64,000 nucleotides of DNA. Origin: a virus. Of the stretch, positions 32,110 through 41,994 are shown piece by piece; position 1 is the stretch's first letter; each line of letters starts with the position of its first letter. The position numbers were made by a program, and so were the translations under genes. The notes beneath the pieces are model-generated. The model was not told the origin of the DNA. It was given only the letters and a program-made list of their open reading frames with translations, and ran no database searches. Location: positions 22,090 through 86,089 of IMG/VR virus record IMGVR_UViG_3300037086_000458, one strand, 5' to 3'.

Positions 32110-33992
32110 TGACTATTTCAAATATCTGTACTAACTTCATAAAGAGCAAAACTAGCTCCAAAGCTGCTGCTGAAAAGGATATAATTGAGTTTTGTTCCGC
32201 AGAGTGGGGTCTTGGGTTAGGTACGGTTACTGGAACTCCCCCTCTTTATCCTGCTCAGAAATTTATTTTAAAATGTTATTATGGATTGGAATTAGATGGT
32301 AGTAGTAATAGAAATATTATAATAAATGATCAATTTAATGAAACTGAGAGATATCGTTTTAATGAAATTGAATATGCAAAATATCTGTTTGATGAAGGTA
32401 GGATAAATAAACCCCTTATAGATCATGCATTTGATCATATAGTTTTAGTAGTTGGAAGAAGGGGCGGAAAAACCTCTTTAACTTCTTGTATAATAGCATA
32501 TGAAGCATATAAACTTTTATCGAGATACAGCCCCCAAGAATATTTTGGTATAATGCCAGAGGATGATATAAGACTTACCTGCGTTTCTACAAGTAAAGAA
32601 ACAGCCTCTGAGTTGTTTAATAAAGTTACGGGTCATTTAGACAGATCTGAATTTTTTAGAAGATATAGATTAGAGTCTACAAAACAATCTATGTATCTTC
32701 AGACCCAAAGAGATATAGAAAAATATGGTAGAGGTAAAAGAGCCACTATATCAATACATGTGGCTCCTTGTAGCGCAAAAGGTGTTCGTGGTCATGGATC
32801 TATAGTTATAGGTTTGGATGAAATGGCCCATTTTTTTGAAGATGAAAAAGCTAAGGGTTTAGTTACTGGTAGTGATAAAAATGATAGGTCAATATACAAT
32901 GCTATAACTCCTGGTGTAGCTAAATTTAAAAGTGCTATCGATAATGTTTTTTGTGGCAAGATTATATGTATATCTTCCCCAAGTATTAAATCAGGAAAGT
33001 TTTATGAAGAATATGAAAGGTCGTTTAAATCCGATGTAAATGATCTGCTTATGATCCAGGCTCCTTCTTGGGAACTTGATCCAAATATGTCATCGGAGTA
33101 TTTAAGAAGTAAATTCAGGGAAAATCCAATAGTTTTCAGATGTGAGCACGGTGCAGCATTTGATGATAGGTTAAAAGGTTGGATAGAAGATCCTGAAGTA
33201 GTTCGTCAAAATATTGTACCTGGGTTAAGGTATAAGGATAGATCTTCTGAGCGTATTGCCCATTTTATGGGGATAGATATTGGTTTAAAAAATGATGGTA
33301 CTGCAATAGTAATATGTCATAGTGTCCAGGAGATAGTAGGGGGTATTAGACAGAATCTACTAGAGATAGATGCCGCTGAAGTGCGATATGCATCATTGGA
33401 AAATAAATCTCATTTTGTACCAGATGAAATGGCTGATTGGATAGCAGGATTTACACAGAAGTTCTATATAATTAAAGGATTGATGGACCAATGGTATGGA
33501 ATGGCTATCGTACCACTTTTGGAGGGAAAAGGATTAAAGCAATTCGAATATAGAGAATTTAATGAAAATACAAATTCAACAGTGTTTCAAAATTTGTTAA
33601 CACATTTTATTTCTCAGACGATAAGATTCCCTGATGTTGATAAGGTAATGTCTAATAAAGTTGGAGATACAGAATTAATTGCTGAAATATTATCGTTACA
33701 AGCGCATCAAAAATCAAAATACATAATAGCTGTTGCAGCTCCAGAACGTGATGGGGCACACGACGACTTAAGCAGCGCATTATCAAGAGCTGTTTTGTTG
33801 GCGTCAGATTATAAAAATAAAGGATATGGAATTAAATTTGCAAATGTAGGAACTACTCAAGCTAAATCATTTGGATTGTCCAGGCATAAAGAATTAATGA
33901 AAATGTCTTTGAATAGACCGTCCAGGGGATCAATGTCCGCAAGAGACATGTTTAGTCGATCAGTTTATAGTTCAAATATGCGAACAAGATAG
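32109..33992 (+). CDS. terL: Terminase large subunit
   Basis: The 627-residue protein has the packaging ATPase motifs (Walker A VVGRRGGKTSL near residue 115 and Walker B VIGLDEMAHF) and a C-terminal RNase H-like nuclease (HFMGIDIGLKNDGTAIVI and the late acidic motif GAHDDLSSALS). The segment CVSTSKETASELF is the usual coupling region. It pumps and cuts concatemeric DNA into procapsids. All catalytic residues appear present and there is no intein or intron in this copy. Confidence 0.93.
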   Translation: MTISNICTNFIKSKTSSKAAAEKDIIEFCSAEWGLGLGTVTGTPPLYPAQKFILKCYYGLELDGSSNRNIIINDQFNETERYRFNEIEYAKYLFDEGRINKPLIDHAFDHIVLVVGRRGGKTSLTSCIIAYEAYKLLSRYSPQEYFGIMPEDDIRLTCVSTSKETASELFNKVTGHLDRSEFFRRYRLESTKQSMYLQTQRDIEKYGRGKRATISIHVAPCSAKGVRGHGSIVIGLDEMAHFFEDEKAKGLVTGSDKNDRSIYNAITPGVAKFKSAIDNVFCGKIICISSPSIKSGKFYEEYERSFKSDVNDLLMIQAPSWELDPNMSSEYLRSKFRENPIVFRCEHGAAFDDRLKGWIEDPEVVRQNIVPGLRYKDRSSERIAHFMGIDIGLKNDGTAIVICHSVQEIVGGIRQNLLEIDAAEVRYASLENKSHFVPDEMADWIAGFTQKFYIIKGLMDQWYGMAIVPLLEGKGLKQFEYREFNENTNSTVFQNLLTHFISQTIRFPDVDKVMSNKVGDTELIAEILSLQAHQKSKYIIAVAAPERDGAHDDLSSALSRAVLLASDYKNKGYGIKFANVGTTQAKSFGLSRHKELMKMSLNRPSRGSMSARDMFSRSVYSSNMRTR

Positions 33993-34001
33993 GAATAAAA
34001 A

Positions 34002-37000
34002 ATGGCAATTATACCTTTCCATGGACAATGGTACTCTGATGTAATCATTTATGATGAACGTAAAAAATATTTTTACATGTGGGCCCGTAAGAATAAGCCT
34101 CTCTTAGATGATGAAATCAGAAACATGAATCTGGCTATTGTGGATCAGATTAGAAGATCCATGCAGAAAACTTTTGGTGAAGTCGGATCTCCTACAGAAC
34201 CATACTCCAATAGTTCTGCTGTAGGTGTTAATAGCGCTTTTAAGATATTGTCGGCTTCACCAGCTAATGGGGGGTCTGGGGACATAGCAGATAATTTTTT
34301 GATTACTGGTGGTGGAAATATAGAGAACCCAGCAGTATTGTTTGCAAAAGGTTTTTATGTTTTCCTCTCAGGAAATATAGAATATAATCAACAAAATGAT
34401 ATTGGGAAAGGTTTAACTGATGATGGGTTTACTGAGACTCCGATCCCAGATTTAATTTATTCCCCTCCAGGTATCAATAGAGTCGATATAGTCTATATCG
34501 ATCTTCATTTTTCTGAAGTTTCTGCGGTACAAGGCCTCAATCAAAGTGAATACCAGGATTTAAATCTCAAGAATCCTATCGTAGGTACTGAAACAGCAAA
34601 TAGAGCAAGAGCTGTTTTTGATGTACGTGTATGGGAAAATTGGAGATTTACTAATCTTAACGGTACCCCAAGAAGTCCAAGCCAGATATCTAATTTAAGA
34701 ATAAGTGAAGATATTTTTAATAGTAGTGATTTTCTTGGTTCAATAGATACGGAGATGATGTCTGATCCAAACCCTATAAATAAACATTATAGGATACCAA
34801 TAGCTATACTCTATCGCAGAGGTGGCGTACATGAAATATATGATACGGATATTGTTAATTTATTAGACCTTTATAATAAAAGGATACTTAGTCTTCAGGA
34901 GCTAACTTATAGAGTAAATCATGGTGGGTATACTCAGGCTGATGTTGATGAACTTAACCTCATGAATACCTATGCTGGGTTTACTGGTTTAATGACTCCA
35001 AGATTCCCTTATGCAATAGTTGATGAAAGTGCCGGTGCTACCGGAGCAAACCAGGGTTTAGATACAGAGGCTTTTAATTCTAATTCTGTTACTCCTCGAG
35101 TCCTTGATAATGAAGGTAAGTTCCAAGTACAGGCTTTATATGTCGGGGATCAGGATCAAAGTAATTTACCCGCAACAGGACCTAACGACTTAAATGATGG
35201 GGAGCTTTTAGCAGAAGATATCTCTGCACAGTCTATTTATGTTGGTTATGATGTAGGAGTACCTGGAGCCCGGGAATATACTGACAGAATAAATGTAAAT
35301 ATGCAAGGGATGACCGGGGGATCAGGTGTAGAAATTATTAATGAAACGGGCGAAACAGGAACTGCGTGCGTCAACATTCTTACCAATGATAATTCTATTA
35401 CCGTAGACTATAAAGGTAGGTTAGGTTTAAATACAGATATTCCTGGAGTGACCGGCCCTGATAGTGTCTGGGATACGGAAAGATTTACAGGAACTTTTGA
35501 TGCAGTAAATATAGTCGAAGACATAAATGATTCTGAAATAATCAGGGAACATCTGTTTGTAGAAAAAGACACCTATATAAAACGGGATACTTATGGCCCT
35601 ACATGGAAAATCCCTGGAGTGATAGATAGAGATAATCCTGCTTTATTTGGGTTTACAGGCATGCCACGGGAAGGTGTCACAGGATCCCCTGCAAGTCTTC
35701 AGGTGGTCCCCGGGATAGCCGTAAGAGGCGTTACTGGAAGCCTGAGAGGGTACACAGGTACTTACGGGTTCTATGATATCTATGATGCTGATGGCGAGCG
35801 TGTAGCCACTATAGGAAGCAAAGGGGACAATTTTGATAGACAAGTCCTATCATTGTATGGAACTTCTGAAAGAAGCCTTTATATATCTTCTGTAGATTTT
35901 TTGCACTTGCCTGATAATTATGTTGGTACGGAATTAACCAGCGGGGACCATGTAACATATACAATTACTCTTTTAAGTGGGAATATTACCAAACGGGTAA
36001 CTCTGACCAATGGTGGATATAGCGGATTATTTGAAGTAGCTGATAATATTAATAGTAATAGTCCGACAGGGGCTGGTTTTAACAGGACTTTTAGTTATCA
36101 GTATGCTGTTACACAGGAATTTGGGGACACTGGTCCAATAACTTACATAACAAAAACCGGTGAAGCTTTTGGAGCTGCTTTAAATTATGAAGATCCAGCT
36201 GATGGTTTGTTTTTAAGACTCCTTGTAAAATCCATGCCTGAGATAAATCTCCCTGTAGATCAGGTTGTGTTGAGTATAAATAGAAGCGGATATTCCCCCG
36301 ATCTCTCTGTAGATTTTATCAGATCAGGTGCTTACGGGTCTTCCACATACGGAGGGGATGTATTAGATCTTCGTTTCTTAAAATTTGATTTAGGTGAAGC
36401 AGCTGATGCTTTTATGTTTAATGGGGATGTTTATTTTAATGGTGGAGGATTGCTCAATAAAGTTACTTTCAGTCCTATAGCCATATTCAGAGATGACGTT
36501 TATATTTATGGAAAATTGTCAGCAGATCGATTATTGATACAGCTTGCTCAATTTACTAATCTTACAGTTGATAGAGATGCTCAAATATCAGAATACTTGA
36601 GTGTTTTAGATGGTGTTGCTGTAGGATTTGGACCCTATGCTATTAATGGGTTAAATCAACTTTCATTGATGTTGGGTTCAGAGTATGGAACCAGGTATGA
36701 CCTTAAGATGCTTATCAATGGCGGGATACAAGCTAATAATATTAATCTTAGGCAGAGCGGTAGTTCTGATTATATAGATTTTGGAGTTAATTGGGAATTG
36801 ACCCGGTCCAGGCTTACAGCAGAAGCTCTCGTTTATGTTTTAATGAATGGATCTGTTGATCCTAATTATCCTTTTGGTCTTCATATAATTGATAGACGTG
36901 GTTCCCCTGATCCATATGGGTTGTTTGTTTTTGATGGTAGCGATGGATCGGGTAATCCTTTTAATGTACAAATGTGGATAAAGGGAGGATTACAAGTAGG

Positions 37001-38174
37001 TGATCCTACTGATCCTAATAGTACTGGAGCTATTTTAGCAAAAAGACTTACTTTAGGTTTGGCTGCGTCTGCTGTAGATGAGCAGTATATATTATCTCTT
37101 AAAACCGGGCCAGCTTTTATAGATAGTCTCACTGTAAATAGCTTACAATTTAATGCTAATAATCCTTCAAGTGGCGCGATATTTACTAATCCTCAGAATA
37201 TCATAGTTGTTAAACCTACTACGGGTGATGTTACTTTTAATAAGAATGACGGGATTACTCGCAGGAAAGAGTTCTCATTTGATACATTTACAGACCCTCC
37301 TGCTATAATGAATAATACTTTAAGTGGGGGTGGTTCTTCAGATTATGATACTTTAAGTAGCGAAGGAACAGCTGTCTGGGCTAATGACACTTTGAGTTTT
37401 ACTAAGCAGTTAATTGAAGACATGACTGCAACAGCAGGTAGAAATGATGATACTATTATAACAACCGATTTTAATGTTCAATCTTTTTCTTTTTACAAAA
37501 AATGGGAATATTATAGAAATAATTTCAGTAGAATTATCATAGCTAATTTAGGAGTTTTAAAGATAACCTGGGTAGGTTATGATAATGTTCCAGCAGGATC
37601 AGGTCCTTCTACAGATCAAGATATTGCTATATCTGATTTAATTAATGCCGGAGGTATTAAAGGATATCAATTTAGCTCGTCTCTGTTTAAATCTGATCCA
37701 AGTGGAAACAATGTATTTGATTGGCAGAGTCCTACTAATAATTTTGTAACTACTTTAAGGGCATCTTTTAATAATAATAATTATGTTAATTCCATTCTTT
37801 ATAATCTTACTAAAATGATGGAAATATTTATACCAATATCTTCTTGGAGTGTGAGAGAAATTAAACAAGTTACACCGGGAATAGGGACTTACTATGAAAG
37901 AGTGTTCTATTATCCATATGCAAATAGTATACTAAATTTTAATGTCCTAAATTTTGATCAGCAATATCCTGCCACACCTGACAAGGTGTGGCAAGCAGCA
38001 CTATATCCTCGAATAATTCAGCAGAAGATGTATAGCGTGGATACACAGAATCAGAATGTTAGTAGCGCATATAAGATTTATGAGGCATTGTGGAATGTTG
38101 ATGTTGTAGTATATCCTGTAAATAGCGGGACGTGTAATAACTTGGTAGGGGATCTGTTGATTTCTTATATGTAA
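34002..38174 (+). CDS. Very large tail/baseplate-type structural protein
   Basis: The 1390-residue protein starts with DERKKYFYMWARKNKPLLDDE, a beginning I associate with phage baseplate or fibre-hub proteins. It continues as a long beta-rich, Gly/Thr/Asn/Asp-rich chain with G-x-T-G elements (GVTGS, GATGANQG) and repeated short strand motifs, typical of fibres. No enzymatic motif is visible. AGGAA precedes the ATG and a strong terminator follows. Its length and composition support a virion protein at the tail or host interface, but the exact part is inferred. Confidence 0.65.
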   Translation: MAIIPFHGQWYSDVIIYDERKKYFYMWARKNKPLLDDEIRNMNLAIVDQIRRSMQKTFGEVGSPTEPYSNSSAVGVNSAFKILSASPANGGSGDIADNFLITGGGNIENPAVLFAKGFYVFLSGNIEYNQQNDIGKGLTDDGFTETPIPDLIYSPPGINRVDIVYIDLHFSEVSAVQGLNQSEYQDLNLKNPIVGTETANRARAVFDVRVWENWRFTNLNGTPRSPSQISNLRISEDIFNSSDFLGSIDTEMMSDPNPINKHYRIPIAILYRRGGVHEIYDTDIVNLLDLYNKRILSLQELTYRVNHGGYTQADVDELNLMNTYAGFTGLMTPRFPYAIVDESAGATGANQGLDTEAFNSNSVTPRVLDNEGKFQVQALYVGDQDQSNLPATGPNDLNDGELLAEDISAQSIYVGYDVGVPGAREYTDRINVNMQGMTGGSGVEIINETGETGTACVNILTNDNSITVDYKGRLGLNTDIPGVTGPDSVWDTERFTGTFDAVNIVEDINDSEIIREHLFVEKDTYIKRDTYGPTWKIPGVIDRDNPALFGFTGMPREGVTGSPASLQVVPGIAVRGVTGSLRGYTGTYGFYDIYDADGERVATIGSKGDNFDRQVLSLYGTSERSLYISSVDFLHLPDNYVGTELTSGDHVTYTITLLSGNITKRVTLTNGGYSGLFEVADNINSNSPTGAGFNRTFSYQYAVTQEFGDTGPITYITKTGEAFGAALNYEDPADGLFLRLLVKSMPEINLPVDQVVLSINRSGYSPDLSVDFIRSGAYGSSTYGGDVLDLRFLKFDLGEAADAFMFNGDVYFNGGGLLNKVTFSPIAIFRDDVYIYGKLSADRLLIQLAQFTNLTVDRDAQISEYLSVLDGVAVGFGPYAINGLNQLSLMLGSEYGTRYDLKMLINGGIQANNINLRQSGSSDYIDFGVNWELTRSRLTAEALVYVLMNGSVDPNYPFGLHIIDRRGSPDPYGLFVFDGSDGSGNPFNVQMWIKGGLQVGDPTDPNSTGAILAKRLTLGLAASAVDEQYILSLKTGPAFIDSLTVNSLQFNANNPSSGAIFTNPQNIIVVKPTTGDVTFNKNDGITRRKEFSFDTFTDPPAIMNNTLSGGGSSDYDTLSSEGTAVWANDTLSFTKQLIEDMTATAGRNDDTIITTDFNVQSFSFYKKWEYYRNNFSRIIIANLGVLKITWVGYDNVPAGSGPSTDQDIAISDLINAGGIKGYQFSSSLFKSDPSGNNVFDWQSPTNNFVTTLRASFNNNNYVNSILYNLTKMMEIFIPISSWSVREIKQVTPGIGTYYERVFYYPYANSILNFNVLNFDQQYPATPDKVWQAALYPRIIQQKMYSVDTQNQNVSSAYKIYEALWNVDVVVYPVNSGTCNNLVGDLLISYM

Positions 38175-38177
38175 GAG

Positions 38178-38210
38178 AAAAGGGATGGTTTTTAAATTCA
38201 TCCCTTTTTT
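38178..38210. terminator. Terminator between convergent genes
   Basis: AAAAGGGATG (38178-38187) pairs with CATCCCTTTT (38199-38208), followed by more T residues. It lies four bases after the stop of the 1390-residue protein gene and six bases before the stop of the minus-strand gene at 38216. The A-run before and T-run after the stem make it usable from both strands. Confidence 0.85.
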
Positions 38211-38215
38211 GGTAA

Positions 38216-38518
38216 TTATATACTTGATTTTATGTTCTTCTGTATAATACGACAACTTTTCAATCTCTGATATTCACGTTCAAGTTCCAGCCCCACAGCT
38301 TTAAGCTCTTTATTGAATCTTTTTGAATCCATTTTGCTCACTATTCGTTTATATAATTTATCTAATGGTTTGTAAGAATCAAGTCCAGAAGCAAGAAATT
38401 TTTTATGGAATTCTTCCGAATCAATTCTATCACAAATACGTTCATATAATTCATCAGCTGGAATTAGGAAGTGTCCTACTTGAATCATTGTTTTTTTAAT
38501 CATTACCTTTTTTGTCAT
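38216..38518 (-). CDS. Small hypothetical protein with internal repeat
   Basis: The 100-residue protein contains two copies of a helical unit: ADELYERICDRIDSEEFHKK and LDKLYKRIVSKMDSKRFNKE, each followed by a G-L-D/E turn. AGAGG precedes the ATG. It is the second gene of a two-gene minus-strand insert in an otherwise plus-strand block, 15 bases downstream of the secreted protein gene. The function is unknown. Confidence 0.6.
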   Translation of the reverse strand: MTKKVMIKKTMIQVGHFLIPADELYERICDRIDSEEFHKKFLASGLDSYKPLDKLYKRIVSKMDSKRFNKELKAVGLELEREYQRLKSCRIIQKNIKSSI

Positions 38519-38532
38519 GTTTTCCTCTGTTT

Positions 38533-39141
38533 TTAGCGTAATGTAATTTTGTCTGTTTTTTTGTAGTTTCCGGCTTTAAACACTTGTAAATAAGTCCCAG
38601 CGTAATTCATAATAGGTATAGAATAATCGCCAGCATTTTGCTCTTTGTTTACGAATCTACCTATTACCTTGCCTTGCAGATCATAATAAGCTATGCTAAC
38701 AAAACAAGTTTTTGTAAGGTTATAACTTAATATGTTAGAATAATTGTTAATAATAGGCATATTGCTTCTGATTATTTTTGATGGTTTTACCTCAGTTATT
38801 TTGAAATAAGATTTAAAAGATAGACTTGTTATATTACTATTTTTTGTAGTTATTATTGTGCTTTCTGGGGTAAAACAATAGCTATTTTTATCAAAATTTA
38901 TAGGCATTATTGTTATATTAGAACTGTCAGGTATATTGCTTATCAAAAAGGATGCCGTTGTTAGGTTACTCATGCGTGGTGTAAAAGGCTTCCCATTAGT
39001 GGTACCTGTAGCTTCTATGTTTATGGATCCAATTCCTGGTGTACCTGAAATAAGAACTGTTCCGCTTATTGTAAGAGAAGCAAAAGACACCACCGAGAAC
39101 ATCAGAATCATCACGACTGTCAGTAAAAAACTCTTTTTCAT
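38533..39141 (-). CDS. Secreted protein with C-terminal FlgD/T9SS-like sorting fold (moron-like)
   Basis: I start at the ATG at 39141, which has AAGGAG seven bases upstream and a textbook signal peptide (KKSFLLTVVMILMFSVVSF then AS). The 202-residue product has a carboxypeptidase-like beta domain (ISGTVLISGTPGIGSINIE) and a C-terminal Ig-like part (SIAYYDLQGKVIGRF then QNAGDYSIPI and AGTYLQVF) resembling FlgD/Por-secretion sorting domains. It is alone on this strand with its own sigma70-type promoter, as expected for a lysogenic-conversion or accessory gene. Confidence 0.6.
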   Translation of the reverse strand: MKKSFLLTVVMILMFSVVSFASLTISGTVLISGTPGIGSINIEATGTTNGKPFTPRMSNLTTASFLISNIPDSSNITIMPINFDKNSYCFTPESTIITTKNSNITSLSFKSYFKITEVKPSKIIRSNMPIINNYSNILSYNLTKTCFVSIAYYDLQGKVIGRFVNKEQNAGDYSIPIMNYAGTYLQVFKAGNYKKTDKITLR

Positions 39142-39181
39142 AAAAACTCCTTGGTAAATGGTTAAATATCTTTCCCTACTG

Positions 39182-39210
39182 ATTATATTATACTTTTTTA
39201 AAAAACTCAA
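39182..39210 (-). promoter_or_regulatory. Sigma70-type promoter for the secreted-protein gene
   Basis: On the minus strand TTGAGT (39205-39210) and TATAAT (39182-39187) are separated by exactly 17 bases, with the -10 hexamer fully consensus. A start site near 39175 would leave a leader of about 34 bases with the ribosome binding site. This is the clearest host-type promoter I see in the window. Confidence 0.6.
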
Positions 39211-39347
39211 GCTTTTTTCTTCACTCATATAATCTCCTTTCTGCCTCCTAATCACAATATACTATTTTAAAATGGTTTTCCCCAAGACTTTTTTTAATAA
39301 CGTACTAATATTTTTTCCCCTTCTAATAAGTCTTTTTATTTTGGGCT

Positions 39348-39376
39348 TTTAGGCATGCTATGCCTAAATCTCTATT
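39348..39376 (+). terminator. Hairpin with T-rich tail upstream of 39402
   Basis: TTTAGGCAT (39348-39356) pairs with ATGCCTAAA (39360-39368) around GCT, followed by TCTATTTTTTTT. It could stop transcription entering the plus-strand portal transcript or form a leader hairpin. The stem overlaps an in-frame ATG at 39360, which argues against that ATG being a start. Confidence 0.5.
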
Positions 39377-39401
39377 TTTTTTATTAGCTAAAGAGGTTCT
39401 A

Positions 39402-39635
39402 ATGCCAGGTGAGTTAGGTAATGAGTCTGAAAGCCAGCAGCCCGGTTACTATGAACATAGATATCAGCCTCAATCTGAAGTGATGGATGATAATAGATTT
39501 GTTCAAGAAGAGGAGGATTCAAAAAAAAGACAGACTCAGCAGGAAAGACTTATCAAAAGATGGAAAAGAAAACTTTATGTACAAGATCCAGAACATTCAA
39601 ATCTACCTGATGGCGGACCTTCGCCTGGTAAGTAA
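39402..39635 (+). CDS. Small charged hypothetical protein
   Basis: The start is taken at the ATG at 39402, preceded by AGAGG, rather than at 39360 inside a hairpin. The 77-residue product is Gln/Glu/Arg-rich with a basic stretch (QERLIKRWKRKLYVQD) and a Pro/Gly end. It begins the portal transcript. No family is recognised. Confidence 0.55.
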   Translation: MPGELGNESESQQPGYYEHRYQPQSEVMDDNRFVQEEEDSKKRQTQQERLIKRWKRKLYVQDPEHSNLPDGGPSPGK

Positions 39636-39649
39636 GATAGGAATATAAA

Positions 39650-39970
39650 ATGCCAGATGTTAATAAGATAAAAGATGATGTAGATACATTGACAAAGAAA
39701 ATTAAGACTGACCTTGGGACTCTTGGGAGAATATATAGTGATTTCAGCTCTGAAGTTGAATCACGGTTTAAAGATGAGTTTAGAGAACAAAAAGGTAAAA
39801 TGGATGGTCTCGAGGATTTTTATAGCTTAAAGCTTATTGTTAATAGGAATAGTCAGAGTATCAATAATGCCCTTGGTATAATAACCAGATTAAAAAATGT
39901 TTCTGATTTTAATATATCTGAGTTGGTAGATAAGTCAGAAGATAAAATGATAAAAGAATTGATTAAATAA
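39650..39970 (+). CDS. Small helical hypothetical protein
   Basis: The 106-residue protein is nearly all amphipathic helix (IKDDVDTLTKKIKTDLG and FRDEFREQKGK-like repeats) and ends 26 bases before the portal gene. GGAA precedes the ATG. It could be a head or neck accessory component by position, but nothing in the sequence proves it. Confidence 0.55.
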   Translation: MPDVNKIKDDVDTLTKKIKTDLGTLGRIYSDFSSEVESRFKDEFREQKGKMDGLEDFYSLKLIVNRNSQSINNALGIITRLKNVSDFNISELVDKSEDKMIKELIK

Positions 39971-39996
39971 AATTACTTAAAAAAGGATATAAAATT

Positions 39997-41994
39997 ATGG
40001 CAGAAAATGAAGTTAGTGGAATTAATGCTGGAGCGGATAACCCAGTATCTCGTACCAGAACAAGAGTTAGTAAAACAGCTTCTACTGCATCGGATACGGC
40101 AAGAAAAATGACCAGAGCAAAAAGGGCTGTAATAGTCCAGGACGATACCCCAGCAAGGGCCCAACCTCTTACAGAGAATGAAATGAAGGCCCGGGCATTT
40201 AAAAAATATTCAACGACCACATTTGGTTTTAATAGCCGAGTAGCTTATTCAGGTATGGGTAGCGTAGACGTATCTGGAAGCTCTCAGGGTAATTTCTACT
40301 CCCCACAGCTATCTACAGACTTCCTGGAAAAACCACAGAACCTTCGTGAAAGAAGAGCTTGGTATAGGACCTTCTATAATGGCAATGAGTTCGTAGGACA
40401 AGCTATAGATCTCCACTCTACATTACCTATATCAAAAATTAAGCTCGATAAACCTAAATCTGAAAATCAGGATTTTGCCGATTATATATATGACTTTTAT
40501 GTTGATATGTGTAATGATCTAAAGTTGACAAAGGTATTATTAGAGACAAGTCATGAGTATCATTTAATGGGGAACGCATTTTTATATAATGAGGATCATG
40601 ATCCCTATAGTAAAGTAGATGAAGTTGGTAAAGAAGCTTTAAAAGAAACTGGTAGAGCAAGAACAAAAGAACTGTATGAAAAGTTTAAAATAATAGATAA
40701 AGATCCTAATTATAAAGGTTTTAGAAAAATAATTATACTCCCACCCGACCAGGTTAGAATTAAGAAAATACCTCTGTCGGATGAATCTCTTATAGAGTTT
40801 GTACCAGATCCTGAAACAAAAAAGACTATTCTTGGTATGGTTGAGGGAAATCCTCTTTCCTACGATTATAGAATATCTGATATAGATAAACAAAAAATAC
40901 AAGAAGATCTTCCTGAAGTCCTTTATGAAAAATTAAAGGATGGTGGAGCAATACCCCTGGATACTGATCCTAATAGTGGGTCACATTGCTACCATCTTTC
41001 AAGAAAAAAATCTCAATATGAGACTATGGGTGTTTCAATACTTGAAAGATGCGTAAACACCCTTCTGTATCAGGATAAACTTCGTCAGTCACAAACTTCC
41101 ATAGCCTCAAGGCACATGACCCCTATTAGAGTTATATGGGCTGAGGGTATGAGCGATAATGATACTGATGTCCTTAGAGAACAAGTTGATTTGGCTCTTG
41201 TAGACCCAGATTTCTCCCTTATATCAAATTTCGAGATACATTGGGAAGAAATGGGATCTAATGGTAGATTATTAGAGCTTTCATCTGAGTTTGAGCATAT
41301 TGAAAATGCTTTATTTGCAGGATTGGGAGTTACAAGAGAGTTGTTAACTGGTGAAGGTACTTATTCTGGGAATAAGATAAATCTTGAAATTCTTAATACA
41401 CAGTATCTTTTATTCAGGGAGCAATTGATAGAATATGTTGAAAACAATATATTCAAGCCTGTAGCAGTTAAAAAAGGATTTGAAGAGACAGATAAATTTG
41501 GTCGTAAGAAGCTTCTTTATCCTCATTTAAGTTTCTCACGATTGGCCGTAAGAGATAATGATGCCTTCTTTGATCAAGCTTTTAACATGTTTAATAAAGG
41601 ATCATTATCTGTAGATATCATCCATGACATAATGAATATAGATACGCATACTAATAAGAAGAAAATAGAAGCGGATCTATTCACGGTTAATGATGCGAAC
41701 TTCAATCAATTCCTTCAGAATCTCTATACATCCCTTGGTACTGTTATCGCTGAAAAATATGATATCTCTGATAAGTTAGCGGCATATCTTGGTTTAAAGC
41801 AATTACCACAACCCGTAGAAAATGCTGAGGGAGGGGAAGCAGGTGGTGGTCTTCCTGGTATGGGAAGATTCTCGAGTAGTTTAGGTAAAGATAAACAAGC
41901 AGCTTTGATGAAGATTATGGAAGCCGCCCTTAAACATCCGGAAAAATTGGATAAGATTTCAAAATTTTTAAACGGGAATGGAACGAATGCGTAA
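39997..41994 (+). CDS. Portal protein
   Basis: The 665-residue protein shows portal features. A long N-terminal arm is followed by RERRAWYRTFYNGNEFVGQ and HEYHLMGNAFLYNEDHD in the wing, and the C-terminal part carries FAGLGVTRELLTGEGTYSG with the long helices (LLFREQLIEYVENN) expected for the stem and crown. Its size and its position between terminase and head protease support the call. Portals form the dodecameric DNA channel at one capsid vertex. Confidence 0.82.
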   Translation: MAENEVSGINAGADNPVSRTRTRVSKTASTASDTARKMTRAKRAVIVQDDTPARAQPLTENEMKARAFKKYSTTTFGFNSRVAYSGMGSVDVSGSSQGNFYSPQLSTDFLEKPQNLRERRAWYRTFYNGNEFVGQAIDLHSTLPISKIKLDKPKSENQDFADYIYDFYVDMCNDLKLTKVLLETSHEYHLMGNAFLYNEDHDPYSKVDEVGKEALKETGRARTKELYEKFKIIDKDPNYKGFRKIIILPPDQVRIKKIPLSDESLIEFVPDPETKKTILGMVEGNPLSYDYRISDIDKQKIQEDLPEVLYEKLKDGGAIPLDTDPNSGSHCYHLSRKKSQYETMGVSILERCVNTLLYQDKLRQSQTSIASRHMTPIRVIWAEGMSDNDTDVLREQVDLALVDPDFSLISNFEIHWEEMGSNGRLLELSSEFEHIENALFAGLGVTRELLTGEGTYSGNKINLEILNTQYLLFREQLIEYVENNIFKPVAVKKGFEETDKFGRKKLLYPHLSFSRLAVRDNDAFFDQAFNMFNKGSLSVDIIHDIMNIDTHTNKKKIEADLFTVNDANFNQFLQNLYTSLGTVIAEKYDISDKLAAYLGLKQLPQPVENAEGGEAGGGLPGMGRFSSSLGKDKQAALMKIMEAALKHPEKLDKISKFLNGNGTNA

